In this document: in pieces, positions 52,824 to 62,896 of the stretch
Numbering within the stretch: position 1 is the stretch's first letter
Layout of the letters: every line of letters begins with the position of its first letter
From: BM003 sp963699835
GTDB lineage: Bacteria > Pseudomonadota > Gammaproteobacteria > Steroidobacterales > BM003
DNA length: 64,000 nt
Direction of reading: 5' to 3'
Assembly (NCBI GenBank): GCA_963699835.1
Contig: CAVOVJ010000014.1
Span: forward strand, 62,001-126,000
Made by a program: the position numbers and the translations under genes
Notes under the pieces: generated by a model
The model's database searches: none
What the model was told of the DNA's origin: nothing
What the model saw: only the letters and a program-made list of their open reading frames with translations

Positions 52824-55334
52824 TCAGTCGCATTTGATGGCCGCATCCGCCGCAGCTCCCGGCACAATTCTAAGATTCGCGAAAGACAACGTCAGTCTCC
52901 CGCGTGTCAGCAACAGGAAAGGTGTGTCTATCCTGCTGAAATCTGCGCCTTCCTTGTTAAAGCACTGCAGATCAATTGACAAAGGGAACCAGGTGTCCTG
53001 CGGCACTTTCTTCATAAGCTCCGTAAGGTCGCCCTTGGCCCCGCACGGATACTGACAATCCATCCGCATCGTCACCTTTTTGGTCGGTGGCTGCTCAACC
53101 TTCATATCGACAACGATCGCCGCATCCTGCTCCAGGTAGGCCGCCAGATCCTGGGGAGCTCCGGCCTGGAAATAAACCTGGCCCTCCCCTTTGCCGTTCC
53201 AGCTGACTTTTCTCGCATCCTCCTGAACCGTTCTGTCGGTTGCGGAAACGCTGACAATGCCGCCGGCAGAGGAAGCTACGCCGCCCACTACCGGAACCTG
53301 CCAGCCTTTGCTGTCACCGACAAAGAGTTTCCATGGCGCGGCGGCGCGGGCGTTGAAAATTTGCAGTTCGGCGCCTGGACCCGGCCCGGCCGGAGCCGCG
53401 TTTCGCGTCACCGGGAGTGAGTCACCGAGGGTATCGGAGTCGCGATAGGTCAAACCGTAGCCGTAGGGAAACAGCGGCGAATAGTCCGCGTCGAATCGAT
53501 TCGCCTGAGCCTGTTCGCCGTGCGCCGGCCACGAGAATGAAAGTTTGCCGCGAAAGTCGGAATTGACTTCGCCGCTATCATCCCGGAACAGGACATCGGC
53601 AATGCCACCACCCTCGGATCCCGGCAACCAAGCCACGACGAACGCATCGGAAGCGTTGAGTTCGGGATTCACCCACAGCGGCCGTCCGGTAAGAAAAATC
53701 GCGACTACCGGTATCTCTTGCCGACCGAGTTTTTCCATCAAGGCGACATCCGCCGGTTTTTCGGCCGAATAATCGAGTGTCGTGCGATCGCCTTGCCCCT
53801 CGGCATAAGGCTCTTCGCCGAACACAACAATCGCTACGTCGGGCTTCTCGTCGAAATCGCCTTTCACGTTCAATTTTGCGCTTCCGCCGCCTGCCGAAAC
53901 CGCCTCACTGATGCCGCTGAAAATCGATGTCGCGCCAGGAAAATCCTCGTTGGTATTTTCGGTACCCTGCCAGGTGATCGTCCAGCCACCAGACTGCTTC
54001 GAAATATTGTCAGCGCCGTCACCGGCCACCAGCACCTTGAGATCGCGCCGAAGCGGCAACAAGCCGCCCTGGTTCTTCAACAACACGAGTGATTCGCGCA
54101 CGGCCTGCCGAGCCACCGAGCGATGCTCAGTGTTACCCAGCAACGACGACTCACCGGCAAAGGGCCGCGAGGAAGGTTTGCCTTTTTCAAACAGCCCGGC
54201 GCGAATTTTGACTCTTAGAATGCGTCTCACTGCATCATCGATTCGCGATTCCGGAATCGCACCCGATTTCACCTGTGAAACCGTCGTCTTGATGAATGCC
54301 TTCCAGTCCTCGGGCACCATGAACATGTCGAGACCCGCATTGACCGCCGCCGCACAGTTACTGTTTGTGCAACCCTCGACCTGTCCGATTCCGTTCCAGT
54401 CGCTGACCAGGAAACCATCGAACCGCATTTTCTGTTTCAGCACGTCGGTAAGCAGATAGCGGTCGCCATGGAGTTTCTTCCCGTTCCAGCTGTTGAACGA
54501 GACCATCACGGTCTGGGCACCCGACTCGAGCGCCGAGATATAACCCTGGCCATGGATGCCCAGAAGTTCCTGCTCGGCCGCCAGATTGTCGCCCTGGTCG
54601 ACGCCCCGAAACGTGCCGCCGTCGCCGATAAAATGCTTGGCGGTGGCCACAACCCGACCGTCGCCGAGAAATTCAGACGACCCCGCCGGACCCTGGAGGC
54701 CCACAACAATACGTCCCCCATACTCGCGAACAATTTCCGGGTCCTCGGAGAACCCCTCATAAGTGCGGCCCCACCGGTCGTCGCGCACGACCGCCAGCGT
54801 CGGTGCAAAGACCCAATCGATTCCGGTCGCCACTACTTCCCTGGCGGTGATTTCACCGATCTTTTCGATCAAATCCGGATTGCGCGCCGCGCCAAGGCCA
54901 ATATTGTGTGGAAACAATGTTGCGCCGATTACATTGTTATGACCATGAACCGCATCCGTGCCCCAGATCACGGGAATCGGTATGCGGCCCGAGGATTCAT
55001 CCATCGATGCGTCATAGAACCGGTCCGCCAGCGCGAGCCAGTCGGCAACAGCGGCTTGCTTGTTGTTACCGGGGAAGGATCCGCCACCGTTCAGAATCGA
55101 ACCCAGGTAGTATTTCCGCACGTCCCGCGGCGTGACATGGCGAATTTCCGCCTGGACCATCTGCCCGATTTTCTGCTCGAGGTTAAGGCCGCCGATGATC
55201 GCATCGATGCGCGTCTCTAAATCCGGATCGCGCGGCACTTCGTTCGAAATCGCGGGCCAGTAGACCGTTTCGCTGGCGCTCAATACACCAGCCATCGCCA
55301 CGAACACCAACGCTGCAATGAAGCTTGATTTCAT
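52824..55334 (-). CDS. GH3 exo-beta-glucosidase/glucanase (ExoP-like) with C-terminal galactose-binding-like domain
   Basis: An 836-residue exported enzyme with a signal peptide MKSSFIAALVFVAMAGVLSA. The GH3 N-terminal domain has IPVIWGTDAVHGHNNVIGAT, AKHFIGDGGTFRGVDQGDN and the nucleophile region RFDGFLVSDWNGIGQV (D312). The second GH3 domain has RQAVRESLVLLKNQGGLLPL and AEGQGDRTTLDYS. Residues about 660-836 are an ExoP C-terminal type domain with MRMDCQYPCGAKGDL and FLLLTRGRLTLSFANLRIV. Relatives are exo-1,3/1,4-beta-glucanases. It would release glucose from glucan oligomers in the periplasm or outer membrane. ATG 55334 is followed downstream by lacI after 70 bases. Confidence 0.93.
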   Translation of the reverse strand: MKSSFIAALVFVAMAGVLSASETVYWPAISNEVPRDPDLETRIDAIIGGLNLEQKIGQMVQAEIRHVTPRDVRKYYLGSILNGGGSFPGNNKQAAVADWLALADRFYDASMDESSGRIPIPVIWGTDAVHGHNNVIGATLFPHNIGLGAARNPDLIEKIGEITAREVVATGIDWVFAPTLAVVRDDRWGRTYEGFSEDPEIVREYGGRIVVGLQGPAGSSEFLGDGRVVATAKHFIGDGGTFRGVDQGDNLAAEQELLGIHGQGYISALESGAQTVMVSFNSWNGKKLHGDRYLLTDVLKQKMRFDGFLVSDWNGIGQVEGCTNSNCAAAVNAGLDMFMVPEDWKAFIKTTVSQVKSGAIPESRIDDAVRRILRVKIRAGLFEKGKPSSRPFAGESSLLGNTEHRSVARQAVRESLVLLKNQGGLLPLRRDLKVLVAGDGADNISKQSGGWTITWQGTENTNEDFPGATSIFSGISEAVSAGGGSAKLNVKGDFDEKPDVAIVVFGEEPYAEGQGDRTTLDYSAEKPADVALMEKLGRQEIPVVAIFLTGRPLWVNPELNASDAFVVAWLPGSEGGGIADVLFRDDSGEVNSDFRGKLSFSWPAHGEQAQANRFDADYSPLFPYGYGLTYRDSDTLGDSLPVTRNAAPAGPGPGAELQIFNARAAAPWKLFVGDSKGWQVPVVGGVASSAGGIVSVSATDRTVQEDARKVSWNGKGEGQVYFQAGAPQDLAAYLEQDAAIVVDMKVEQPPTKKVTMRMDCQYPCGAKGDLTELMKKVPQDTWFPLSIDLQCFNKEGADFSRIDTPFLLLTRGRLTLSFANLRIVPGAAADAAIKCD

Positions 55335-55567
55335 TCAATTCAATCCAATTACGCGGACATGCGTGATAAACGGCGATCTGTAAAAACTGACCGCTTCGCG
55401 TTTTCCTGATTTGCGCATTCCCTTTGCTATGCACCCTGTCAGCCGATCCACAAGAAGACCAATCGGCGAGTGGCACGACATAGCTAACCGGGCTCAGTCA
55501 ATATCGCCGGACTCGGGGTGGATTGCGTCTACCGCAACCACCCCGGCGACAAACTCCAGCGCCGTGT

Positions 55568-58225
55568 TCAGAACGGGCTCAGGTTGTAAGCGAAGCGCAC
55601 ACCGTACGAGCGCGGGCGGTTCCAGGCGAACAGCGGACGACCTGCGTCCGCCCAGTCGGAAAGATAGGTCTGGAACCGCTCGTCCGTGACGTTGTAGCCA
55701 AACGCCTCGACAAACCAGGCGCGATCCGGCGACGTATAACGCAGAGTCATATCCAGCGTGGCGAATGATTCACGCTTGTCGGAAAACTCTTCGAGGTCGT
55801 CGAAGTTGCCCTCGGTCATATGCGTGTCGTCTTCCCAGTGGACCTTCACGAAGGGCGACACCAGCGAGCCATTGTTTAACAGGAAGTCATGGTTATAGCT
55901 CAGGGTGAACTCCATCGGGGTCGCATAGGGCAGCTCGTTACCCTCGATGTTGTTCTGCCCGGAGCCATCGTCCTGCGGAACACAGGCGTACTGCTCGCCG
56001 ACCGAAGCGCGCTGGTCGCAGAAATAGGCCTCACCGGCGTAACCGGGCCAGTCGTTGAACTCGGTGTCGAGCCAGGCGAAAAAGCCCGAGAACCTGCCGC
56101 CGCTCCAGGGCGGGATGTAATTGAACTCGAGCTCGACGCCCATTATCGTCGCCGACCCGGCATTGGTCGTAACAAGCGTGCCGATGTCCTGCGGCGGGTC
56201 GAGCACCTCGCCCGGCGGATCCTCGACGAAACCGACGGTGCGGAACTGCGAGACCTGCTTGTCGTCGTAGTCCGTGTAAAACGCTGCGAACTGGATGTTC
56301 AGCGTGTTGTCGAACAACCTGCCCTTGTAGCCGAGCTCGTAGTTCGTGACTTCCTCGGGAGCGAACTCGAAGAACTCGATGCGACCGCAGCGGCAAACAT
56401 CGACACCGTCGCCGAACGATCCCGCCTTCGAGCCGGTCGCCACCGTGCCGTAGAAGAACGAGCTCGCGTTCAGGTCGAAATCGATGCCGACGCGCCAGTC
56501 GGTGTTGGTGAAATCCTCCTGGTTGTCGTTGATGTCGAAAAGCGCATAGTTCTCGGACCGGTTCTGCGACCCCATGCCGAAGCCGAGATCCGCACTCGTG
56601 TAGAGCGGCAGAATCAGCTCGTCCAGTTCATCTTCGTTCGGGAAACCGTCGTTCTCGACCCGGCCCGCGCTCCAGCTGCAGTTACCGCCACCGTAGCAAC
56701 CGATGTTGCGGCCACCGGAGTCCTGGCGCTGGTCGTGGGTGTAGCGGATTCCGGCGGTGAAGTGCCAGCGGTCGGTGGCATGCCACGTCACTGTTCCGAA
56801 AACAGCCTGCGACTCGAGGTCACGGTCCGGCTGAATGAAGCTGATACCACCGAGACCGCCGCTGGAGCAGCAAAACGGCTGCTCGACATCGAACGTGATC
56901 TCATTGTCCTCGCGGAAATCGAAGCCGCCCAGGATCCAGTTCACCTGCCCAATCAGGCCCTGCAGCTGCAGTTCGTTCGACCACGACTTGTAATCGGAGT
57001 CATCGGTGGCGAGATAGAGTTCGGGCCACGGCGGCTGCTGGTTTAGCCAACCGGTCGTCGGACCCGGCACGGCGCGCCATCCCATGTCGCCATCCCATTG
57101 CTGGCGACGCTGCTGGCGTGCCCAGCCCAGGTTGTAGATCACATCGACGTCGCCGAACCAGTCGCTGTCTTCGAGCATTGCCCACTTCAGGTGGCTGCGG
57201 ACACTGTCGATCGTCATGTCGAGATATCCCGGGATATTCGGATCGACATAATCGATGCCGCCGTTGTTGTACTCGCAAAGGTCGGGGTTGCGGTCACAAT
57301 CCGGGGCAATCGGCCACCCGGCTGTTTCATCTTCGTAGTGCTCGTAGGTCAATCGCCAGTCGAAGGCGTCGCTCGGATCCCAAAGCGCACTGATGCGCGC
57401 GGCCCAGCGATCGGAGTTGCCGTAGTAATCATCTTCGTCGACGTCCTGGTTCCAGCGCTGATCCATATCGGGGATGCCGTCAGGACCACTCAGGCCTGTT
57501 CCTTCCAGGTCCTTGGTGCCGGAGTCCTGGTCGGCGAATCCGTCGCGCTCCTCGCCAAAGAAATTCGCCCTGATAGCGATCGTGTCGGTAAGCGGGGCGT
57601 TGAACGTCGCGAGGATGTTCTTCTGCCCCTCGTTGCCCACTTCCGCGCCGAACGTGGCAAATACACCCTCGAAGCTTGGCCTGGCGGTGACGACATTGAT
57701 GCTGCCCGCCGCCGAGTTACGACCGAACAGGGTGCCCTGCGGGCCCCGGCTCACCTCGAGGCGCTCGAGGTCGTACATCAGCGCAACGGCACCTTGCGGC
57801 CGCGGCGAATAGACGCCGTCCACGTGGAAGGCAACGCTCGGATCGGATATTTCGGTGAAGTTATTGCTGTTGATGCCACGGATCGTCAGCTGCACACCGC
57901 TGTCGGAGGGCGAAAATGCTATGTCCAGGTTCGGAACCAGGGAGCCAACGTCGCGGATGTCCTTGACGCCTTCTCGAGTCAGTGTTTCCTGGCTGATTGC
58001 GGTAACCGCAATCGAGGTCTTGTTGAGGTCCGTTTCCCGGCGCGTCGCCGTGACCTTGACGGTGCCGAGTTCAGCAGGCGAACTGACGGTCTGGTCCTCG
58101 TCCCCCTCGCCTTCGAGTTCGCGAACGGCCTCCAGCGAATCGGGCTCCGTCTCTTCCTGCGCGAAGCCGAACGATGGTGCGATGAGGGCCAGTGTCAGCC
58201 ACAAAGAAGCGCGTGCGTTGGTCAT
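55568..58225 (-). CDS. TonB-dependent outer-membrane receptor
   Basis: An 885-residue receptor. ATG 58225 is chosen since it starts a clear signal peptide NARASLWLTLALIAPSFGFA; the open frame extends upstream without features. The plug domain has VTATRRETDLNKTSIAVTAI, GVKDIRDVGSLVPNLDIAF and LEVSRGPQGTLFGRNSAAGS. The barrel ends with FAYNLSPF-like aromatic C-terminus (RSYGVRFAYNLSPF). This is the type used by proteobacteria for oligosaccharide uptake. It sits between GH3 and GH16 genes on one strand, so it most likely imports glucan oligomers released by GH16. Confidence 0.93.
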   Translation of the reverse strand: MTNARASLWLTLALIAPSFGFAQEETEPDSLEAVRELEGEGDEDQTVSSPAELGTVKVTATRRETDLNKTSIAVTAISQETLTREGVKDIRDVGSLVPNLDIAFSPSDSGVQLTIRGINSNNFTEISDPSVAFHVDGVYSPRPQGAVALMYDLERLEVSRGPQGTLFGRNSAAGSINVVTARPSFEGVFATFGAEVGNEGQKNILATFNAPLTDTIAIRANFFGEERDGFADQDSGTKDLEGTGLSGPDGIPDMDQRWNQDVDEDDYYGNSDRWAARISALWDPSDAFDWRLTYEHYEDETAGWPIAPDCDRNPDLCEYNNGGIDYVDPNIPGYLDMTIDSVRSHLKWAMLEDSDWFGDVDVIYNLGWARQQRRQQWDGDMGWRAVPGPTTGWLNQQPPWPELYLATDDSDYKSWSNELQLQGLIGQVNWILGGFDFREDNEITFDVEQPFCCSSGGLGGISFIQPDRDLESQAVFGTVTWHATDRWHFTAGIRYTHDQRQDSGGRNIGCYGGGNCSWSAGRVENDGFPNEDELDELILPLYTSADLGFGMGSQNRSENYALFDINDNQEDFTNTDWRVGIDFDLNASSFFYGTVATGSKAGSFGDGVDVCRCGRIEFFEFAPEEVTNYELGYKGRLFDNTLNIQFAAFYTDYDDKQVSQFRTVGFVEDPPGEVLDPPQDIGTLVTTNAGSATIMGVELEFNYIPPWSGGRFSGFFAWLDTEFNDWPGYAGEAYFCDQRASVGEQYACVPQDDGSGQNNIEGNELPYATPMEFTLSYNHDFLLNNGSLVSPFVKVHWEDDTHMTEGNFDDLEEFSDKRESFATLDMTLRYTSPDRAWFVEAFGYNVTDERFQTYLSDWADAGRPLFAWNRPRSYGVRFAYNLSPF

Positions 58226-58338
58226 TGCCTTCCTATCCCCTCGTATTCTCAATGTTTTCGAAACGCTCTCTTCTGCGGGCGTTCTGGTCCGTGATTCAGC
58301 CAACACCCGGCCTCGCGCCGTAACGGTTCGCGGCCCGC

Positions 58339-60303
58339 TCATGGTGCCGCCCCGAACTGCACGTCATCCCAGAAATAGGTGGCGCCGTCGCCGGGTTTGT
58401 CGACAACGAAGTCGAAGAAGATGATCGCCTTGTCGTACACATTGGCCGGATCGAAACCGGGTGCGGCCGCGAAATCGAAATTCAACGGTTCCCAGGCGTT
58501 GGCGCCAGTGGTAACCGCGTCGACCTCCGCGAAGATTCCACCGTCAGCGGAATTTTCTACCTTCAACCTGACCGTGATCCCCGCTGCCGGCGGATACACC
58601 CAGACCGATACCACGGTGTCCCCCGCAGCGAAGGGGATCGGGCTGGCGAATCCGCCGAAATCCTTGCCCATGATAGTGCCGGCAAAAAATGGCGATCCCG
58701 CCGTCTTGGTGGTCGCCGCAACGGTATTGGCAGCACCGGTCGGGTCGTCCGTCACGACGCTTGCGGCACCCTCGAAGTCGCTCAGGCTGTAATCGACATC
58801 CGGATCTTCGAATGTCACCGGCAGATCGAGTTGCTTTAACTGCACGCCGAATTGCACGTCATCCCAGTAGTAGGTAGCACCGTCTCCGGGCTTGTCGACG
58901 ACGAAGTCGAAGAAGATGATCGCCTTGCTGTATTCGTTGGCCGGATCGAACCCGGGGGCGCCTGCGAAATCGAAATTCAGCGGCTCCCAGGCGTTGGCGA
59001 CCGTCGTGGGCACATCGACTTCCGCGAAGATGCCGCCATCGGCCGCATTCTCGATCTTCATCCGAACGTTGATCCCCGCGGCAGGTGAATACACCCTTAC
59101 CGACATGACGGTGTCCGTAGGCGTAAAGGGGATCGGATTGGCAAAGCCGCCAAAGTCCTTGCCCATGATGGTGCCGGCAAAGAACGGCGATCCTGCCGTC
59201 TTCGTGGTCGCCGCAACGGTGTTGGCAGCACCGGTCGGATCGTCCGTCACCACGGTGGAGGCACCCTCGAAGTCGCTCAGGCTGTAATCGACGTCCGGTT
59301 CCTCGAACGTGACCGGCAGATCGAGTTGTTTCAGCGGCACGTCGAATTGCAGATCGTCCCAGTAGTAAGTCTCACCACTGCCTGAGGTATCGAAGTTGAA
59401 GAAAATCGCTGCCTTCTGGTACTCGATACCGGGGTCGAAACCCGGGGCGCTTGCGTAATCGAACGTCAGCGTCTCCCAGGCATTGGCGACGGTGGTGTTG
59501 ACGATCACCTCGGCGAAGAGATCGGCATTGGCCAGGTTCTCTACCTTGAGCAGAACCGGAACATCGGCTGCCGGCGAGAACACCCGAACCGTCAACACGG
59601 TATCGGTCGCCGTAAACGGAATCGGCGATGCAAAGCCGTCGTCGGTACCGACCACCGTGCCGGCCCAGACTTCGGAGCCGTCGCCTTTGGTCGTTGCGGC
59701 GACGTTGTTGGTCATGTCGGCCGGGTCCATCTCGACCGCCGTCGACGCGCCGCCGAAGTCGATCAAGCTGTAATCGACCATCGGATCGTCGAACGTCACC
59801 GGCAGGTCGATCTGCGACAGCCCGCTACCGAGCATCACGTCGTCCCAGTAATAGGTACGACCATCACCATTCTGGCCAAAGTCGAAGAAAATAATCGCCT
59901 TCTGGTACTCATTGCCGAGATCGATTCCGACGGAGGCGAAGTCGAACGAGATCTGCTCCCAGGCATCCGCGACCGTCGTGTTGGCAACCACTTCGTAAGC
60001 GATGCTCGAGTCGTCGAGGTTCTCGACCTTGAGCATGACCGGGATGCCGGCGGCCGGCGAGAATACCCGGACCGTCATCGCCGTGTCGCCCTCCGCGAAC
60101 GGGATCGGCGAGGCAAATCCGGCATCTGTGCCGATCACGGTACCCGCGAATGTCGCCGCACCCTCGCCCTTCATGGTGACTGCCACCGTGTTGACCGCTC
60201 CGGTGGGATCGTCGCCGAGTATCGTCGACGCTCCCTCGAAATCGATTACCGAGTAATCCACCAGCGGGTTATCGAACGTGACCGGCAGGTCGATCTGCTC
60301 GAG
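58339..60303 (-). repeat. Four tandem ~490-base modules within the GH16 gene
   Basis: Module starts at about 60303, 59820, 59334 and 58839, so periods are 483, 486 and 495 bases. All begin with a DLPVTF block followed by VDYS and GAST/GAAS, and end with an FFDF...GxxYYWDD block. Modules 3 and 4 are almost identical in protein and very close in DNA, for example AATTKTAGSPFFAGTIMGKD in both, which shows recent duplication. They look like beta-sandwich carbohydrate-binding or spacer domains. Confidence 0.9.
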
Positions 60304-62571
60304 CGGCACGGAGCCTGCCTCGCCGATCCACCGGATGTTGTCCACGCGGAACGTGATCCCGCCTGCCTGCGTCGTCGGGAACAGCACGATGCCGGTATTC
60401 ACGTTCTCGAGATCGAGCCCCGTACTGGTCAGCTGCGATACCGGGAACGTCACCGTCTCCCACTCGCCGTCGGCAATGAAGCCGAGCGCCTTGTCGCCGC
60501 TGGTGCAAGGGAAGAAGCAGTCGACCTTAAAGGTCATGCCCGCCACATTGTCCCCGTAGTCAAGGACTTTAATATCGAACTGCACCGCTCCCGCGCCGTA
60601 GGCAGTCAGGTCCGTGCCGGTGCTGCCGATGAACCAGACGCCGAAGGCATCGCTGTCGTTGAAGGTTACTTCGATAACCTGGCCGCGCTCCGGATCGTCA
60701 GACGTCAGCTCACGCCAGTTGACCTTGTTGGCCGGGTTGGTCCCATCCGTGTAGTCGACATACCCGGTCCCGGAGTCGGACCCGACGATGCCTCTGCTCC
60801 AGACACCCAGGTTGACCGCATCGTCGAATACGACGACATCCGGCAGTCCCTTCGTTCTGAGGTCGGCGCCGCATCCGCCCACGACCTTACAGGCATTGGT
60901 GACACGGATGTTATCGAGGAAGACGTCCGCGGAGCCGTCCTGTACTTCAATGACGAACGGATTTACGACGTTCTTCAGATCCACGCCCTGGCCGCCACAG
61001 CACTCGACGAAGCCGGGGTTCTCCTCGAACATATCGAATTTGACCGAGTACGTTTTCCAGCCGCCGACCAGAAGTTCCGAGGACGGCAGCACGACCTCGC
61101 CCAGGTTGGGGAAACCGCTGTCCAGTTTGATCAGCAGTTTTGTCCCCTCGGTGATGTCGTTGACCTGCATGTCGAAGGCGACCTCGCCAATCGGATCCTC
61201 ACCCATTCCGCCCAGGCGGTTCCCCGAGAAATCGAAGCCGGTATCCAGGATGGGATCGTCGGTCAGGTCCTGCGACGCGATGTATGCATTTGCGACGCCA
61301 CCGGCAACGGACACATGCCAGACGGTATTCGCGTCGTCATCCGGGTCCGGGAACGCGGGGTCGTTGACCAACGATGCGCCATCGCTCACGAAGCCGGAAA
61401 TCTCCAGCGTGTTGGTCGAGGTGTCCTCACCCACCGTCAGGCTGAGAACCTCGGGACCGTCGGTATAAAGCGGCAGGGATTCGAGATAGGGCTGGGCGGT
61501 TTCGCGATCCTCGATCGGAGACCCGTCGTTGTCCTTCAGCGGAACAACGCTGGCGTCCGCCGTGCCGCATCCCCTGCCGGTCTCGGGATTAGCATTGACG
61601 CACTCATAAACCCGCACATAGTCGATTTCGAAATTCTGCGGGAATGCCGCCGGGTCCGGATCGCCGACCGGGTTTCCGCCGATTGCGAAATTTATTATCA
61701 GGTGAAACAGCTGATCGAAAGGAGAATCTCTGGGGCCAATGTCCAGCGCGCCCAGTTCATCGTAAAACCCGTCCTCGTCCGCAGGATAATAGACGTACCA
61801 GTTCTGAGCGTTCTGGGTCTGGAAGTGCTGACCATCGACGTAAAAACGCAGCTTGTCCCGCTCCCACTCCAGCGTGTATTCATGAAAAGCCATGTCCGGC
61901 GATACACCGGTATCGTATTTCGACGACGTCCCGCTGTAAGGCGGTGTATTCATTCCGTAATGAGCCGTGCTCTGGGTTGCCGTATTTCCATCAACACCGA
62001 GATTGAATGCCTCCATGATGTCGATCTCGCCCGACAGCGGCCACGGCCCATAGACGGTCGGGTCGCTGTGCAAAAGCCAGATTGCTGGCCAGGTGCCCTG
62101 GCCTGCCGGCAGCCGCGCGCTGACCTCGACCTTGCCATAGCGAAAATCGAAAGTTCCCTTCGTGTTGATGCGTCCCGAGGTATATGAGCCATCAGTTTCC
62201 TGACGGCCCTGAATCGTCAGCACCCCGCCAGCCACTGAGATGTTGTCGGCCGAGTAAACTTGCTTTTCGTTATTGCCCCATCCGCAAAGGTCCGGACATC
62301 CGTCACCGGTATCGATTTGCCATTTGCCGGGATCGAGGCTGTCGCCATCAAACTCATCCTCAAAAACGACTTGCCATTCGATATCCGGAATTACAAGACC
62401 CCCCGAGGGCGTATCGTCGTCGACTCCGCCGCAGGCAGAGAGGCCCAACAGCACCACCAGCCCGGCCAGCAATTTGCGCGGACTGGAGAATCCATGCACG
62501 GTGCCACCGGTTGCGGTACGAGCGTCACGGGAACGAACGGAGTTGATTGCGCTTGATTTCTGACTGGACAC
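58339..62571 (-). CDS. GH16 endo-beta-glucanase lipoprotein with large multi-domain C-terminus
   Basis: A 1410-residue surface lipoprotein. GTG 62571 has GAGG upstream; the lipobox is LLGLSACGG (residues 41-49). Residues about 65-325 are a GH16 jelly roll with the active-site block SGEIDIMEAF (nucleophile E182, acid/base E187), most like laminarinases. Residues about 375-560 and 565-750 hold two galactose-binding-like domains; the second has MTFKVDCFFPCTSGDKALGF, which resembles the ExoP domain of the GH3. Residues about 757-1410 are four tandem modules of 161-166 residues, each starting QIDLPVTF or QLDLPVTF and ending YYWDDV or similar. It would bind and cut beta-1,3-glucan at the cell surface. 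It starts the minus-strand glucan operon. Confidence 0.92.
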   Translation of the reverse strand: MSSQKSSAINSVRSRDARTATGGTVHGFSSPRKLLAGLVVLLGLSACGGVDDDTPSGGLVIPDIEWQVVFEDEFDGDSLDPGKWQIDTGDGCPDLCGWGNNEKQVYSADNISVAGGVLTIQGRQETDGSYTSGRINTKGTFDFRYGKVEVSARLPAGQGTWPAIWLLHSDPTVYGPWPLSGEIDIMEAFNLGVDGNTATQSTAHYGMNTPPYSGTSSKYDTGVSPDMAFHEYTLEWERDKLRFYVDGQHFQTQNAQNWYVYYPADEDGFYDELGALDIGPRDSPFDQLFHLIINFAIGGNPVGDPDPAAFPQNFEIDYVRVYECVNANPETGRGCGTADASVVPLKDNDGSPIEDRETAQPYLESLPLYTDGPEVLSLTVGEDTSTNTLEISGFVSDGASLVNDPAFPDPDDDANTVWHVSVAGGVANAYIASQDLTDDPILDTGFDFSGNRLGGMGEDPIGEVAFDMQVNDITEGTKLLIKLDSGFPNLGEVVLPSSELLVGGWKTYSVKFDMFEENPGFVECCGGQGVDLKNVVNPFVIEVQDGSADVFLDNIRVTNACKVVGGCGADLRTKGLPDVVVFDDAVNLGVWSRGIVGSDSGTGYVDYTDGTNPANKVNWRELTSDDPERGQVIEVTFNDSDAFGVWFIGSTGTDLTAYGAGAVQFDIKVLDYGDNVAGMTFKVDCFFPCTSGDKALGFIADGEWETVTFPVSQLTSTGLDLENVNTGIVLFPTTQAGGITFRVDNIRWIGEAGSVPLEQIDLPVTFDNPLVDYSVIDFEGASTILGDDPTGAVNTVAVTMKGEGAATFAGTVIGTDAGFASPIPFAEGDTAMTVRVFSPAAGIPVMLKVENLDDSSIAYEVVANTTVADAWEQISFDFASVGIDLGNEYQKAIIFFDFGQNGDGRTYYWDDVMLGSGLSQIDLPVTFDDPMVDYSLIDFGGASTAVEMDPADMTNNVAATTKGDGSEVWAGTVVGTDDGFASPIPFTATDTVLTVRVFSPAADVPVLLKVENLANADLFAEVIVNTTVANAWETLTFDYASAPGFDPGIEYQKAAIFFNFDTSGSGETYYWDDLQFDVPLKQLDLPVTFEEPDVDYSLSDFEGASTVVTDDPTGAANTVAATTKTAGSPFFAGTIMGKDFGGFANPIPFTPTDTVMSVRVYSPAAGINVRMKIENAADGGIFAEVDVPTTVANAWEPLNFDFAGAPGFDPANEYSKAIIFFDFVVDKPGDGATYYWDDVQFGVQLKQLDLPVTFEDPDVDYSLSDFEGAASVVTDDPTGAANTVAATTKTAGSPFFAGTIMGKDFGGFASPIPFAAGDTVVSVWVYPPAAGITVRLKVENSADGGIFAEVDAVTTGANAWEPLNFDFAAAPGFDPANVYDKAIIFFDFVVDKPGDGATYFWDDVQFGAAP

Positions 62572-62706
62572 GGGTCTACCTCAATAAATCAGCGGATTTG
62601 GCCGCCTGATAGTCGCAATGCCAACGCAAAAAAACGGGGCAGACGACCCTGAATTCGATGAGCGAGAAGCATGCATACTCATAAGCTCACTGCTTGGCAT
62701 CAACAA

Positions 62707-62720
62707 TGACAACGCTGTCA
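62707..62720. promoter_or_regulatory. LacI-type operator 1
   Basis: TGACAACGCTGTCA: perfect 5-base arms TGACA/TGTCA around ACGC. It is the exact reverse complement of operator 2, with centres 38 bases apart. About 135 bases upstream of the GH16 start. Confidence 0.75.
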
Positions 62721-62744
62721 ATAAAGCATCGATATAGGTGATAT

Positions 62745-62758
62745 TGACAGCGTTGTCA
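62745..62758. promoter_or_regulatory. LacI-type operator 2
   Basis: TGACAGCGTTGTCA, within the longer TTGACAGCGTTGTCAA (6-base arms). Reverse complement of operator 1. Its position allows it to control the GH16 promoter and, with operator 3, the symporter. Confidence 0.78.
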
Positions 62759-62896
62759 ACGCTGCGCAGCAACATGAGAAGGTTTGAATATATAAGCTTC
62801 TTAATAGCTATCTCCCTGTGTTCAAAGTACTTTTAAAATCGCTCTATTCAAAGCCACGAGCAGAGACACCAAACCTGACGCCGTTGCCGCCTCAAT

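Noticed and set aside
57098..58294. 398-codon plus-strand frame opposite the TonB receptor
   Set aside because: Valine/arginine-rich shadow of the receptor gene with no ribosome site or recognised domain.
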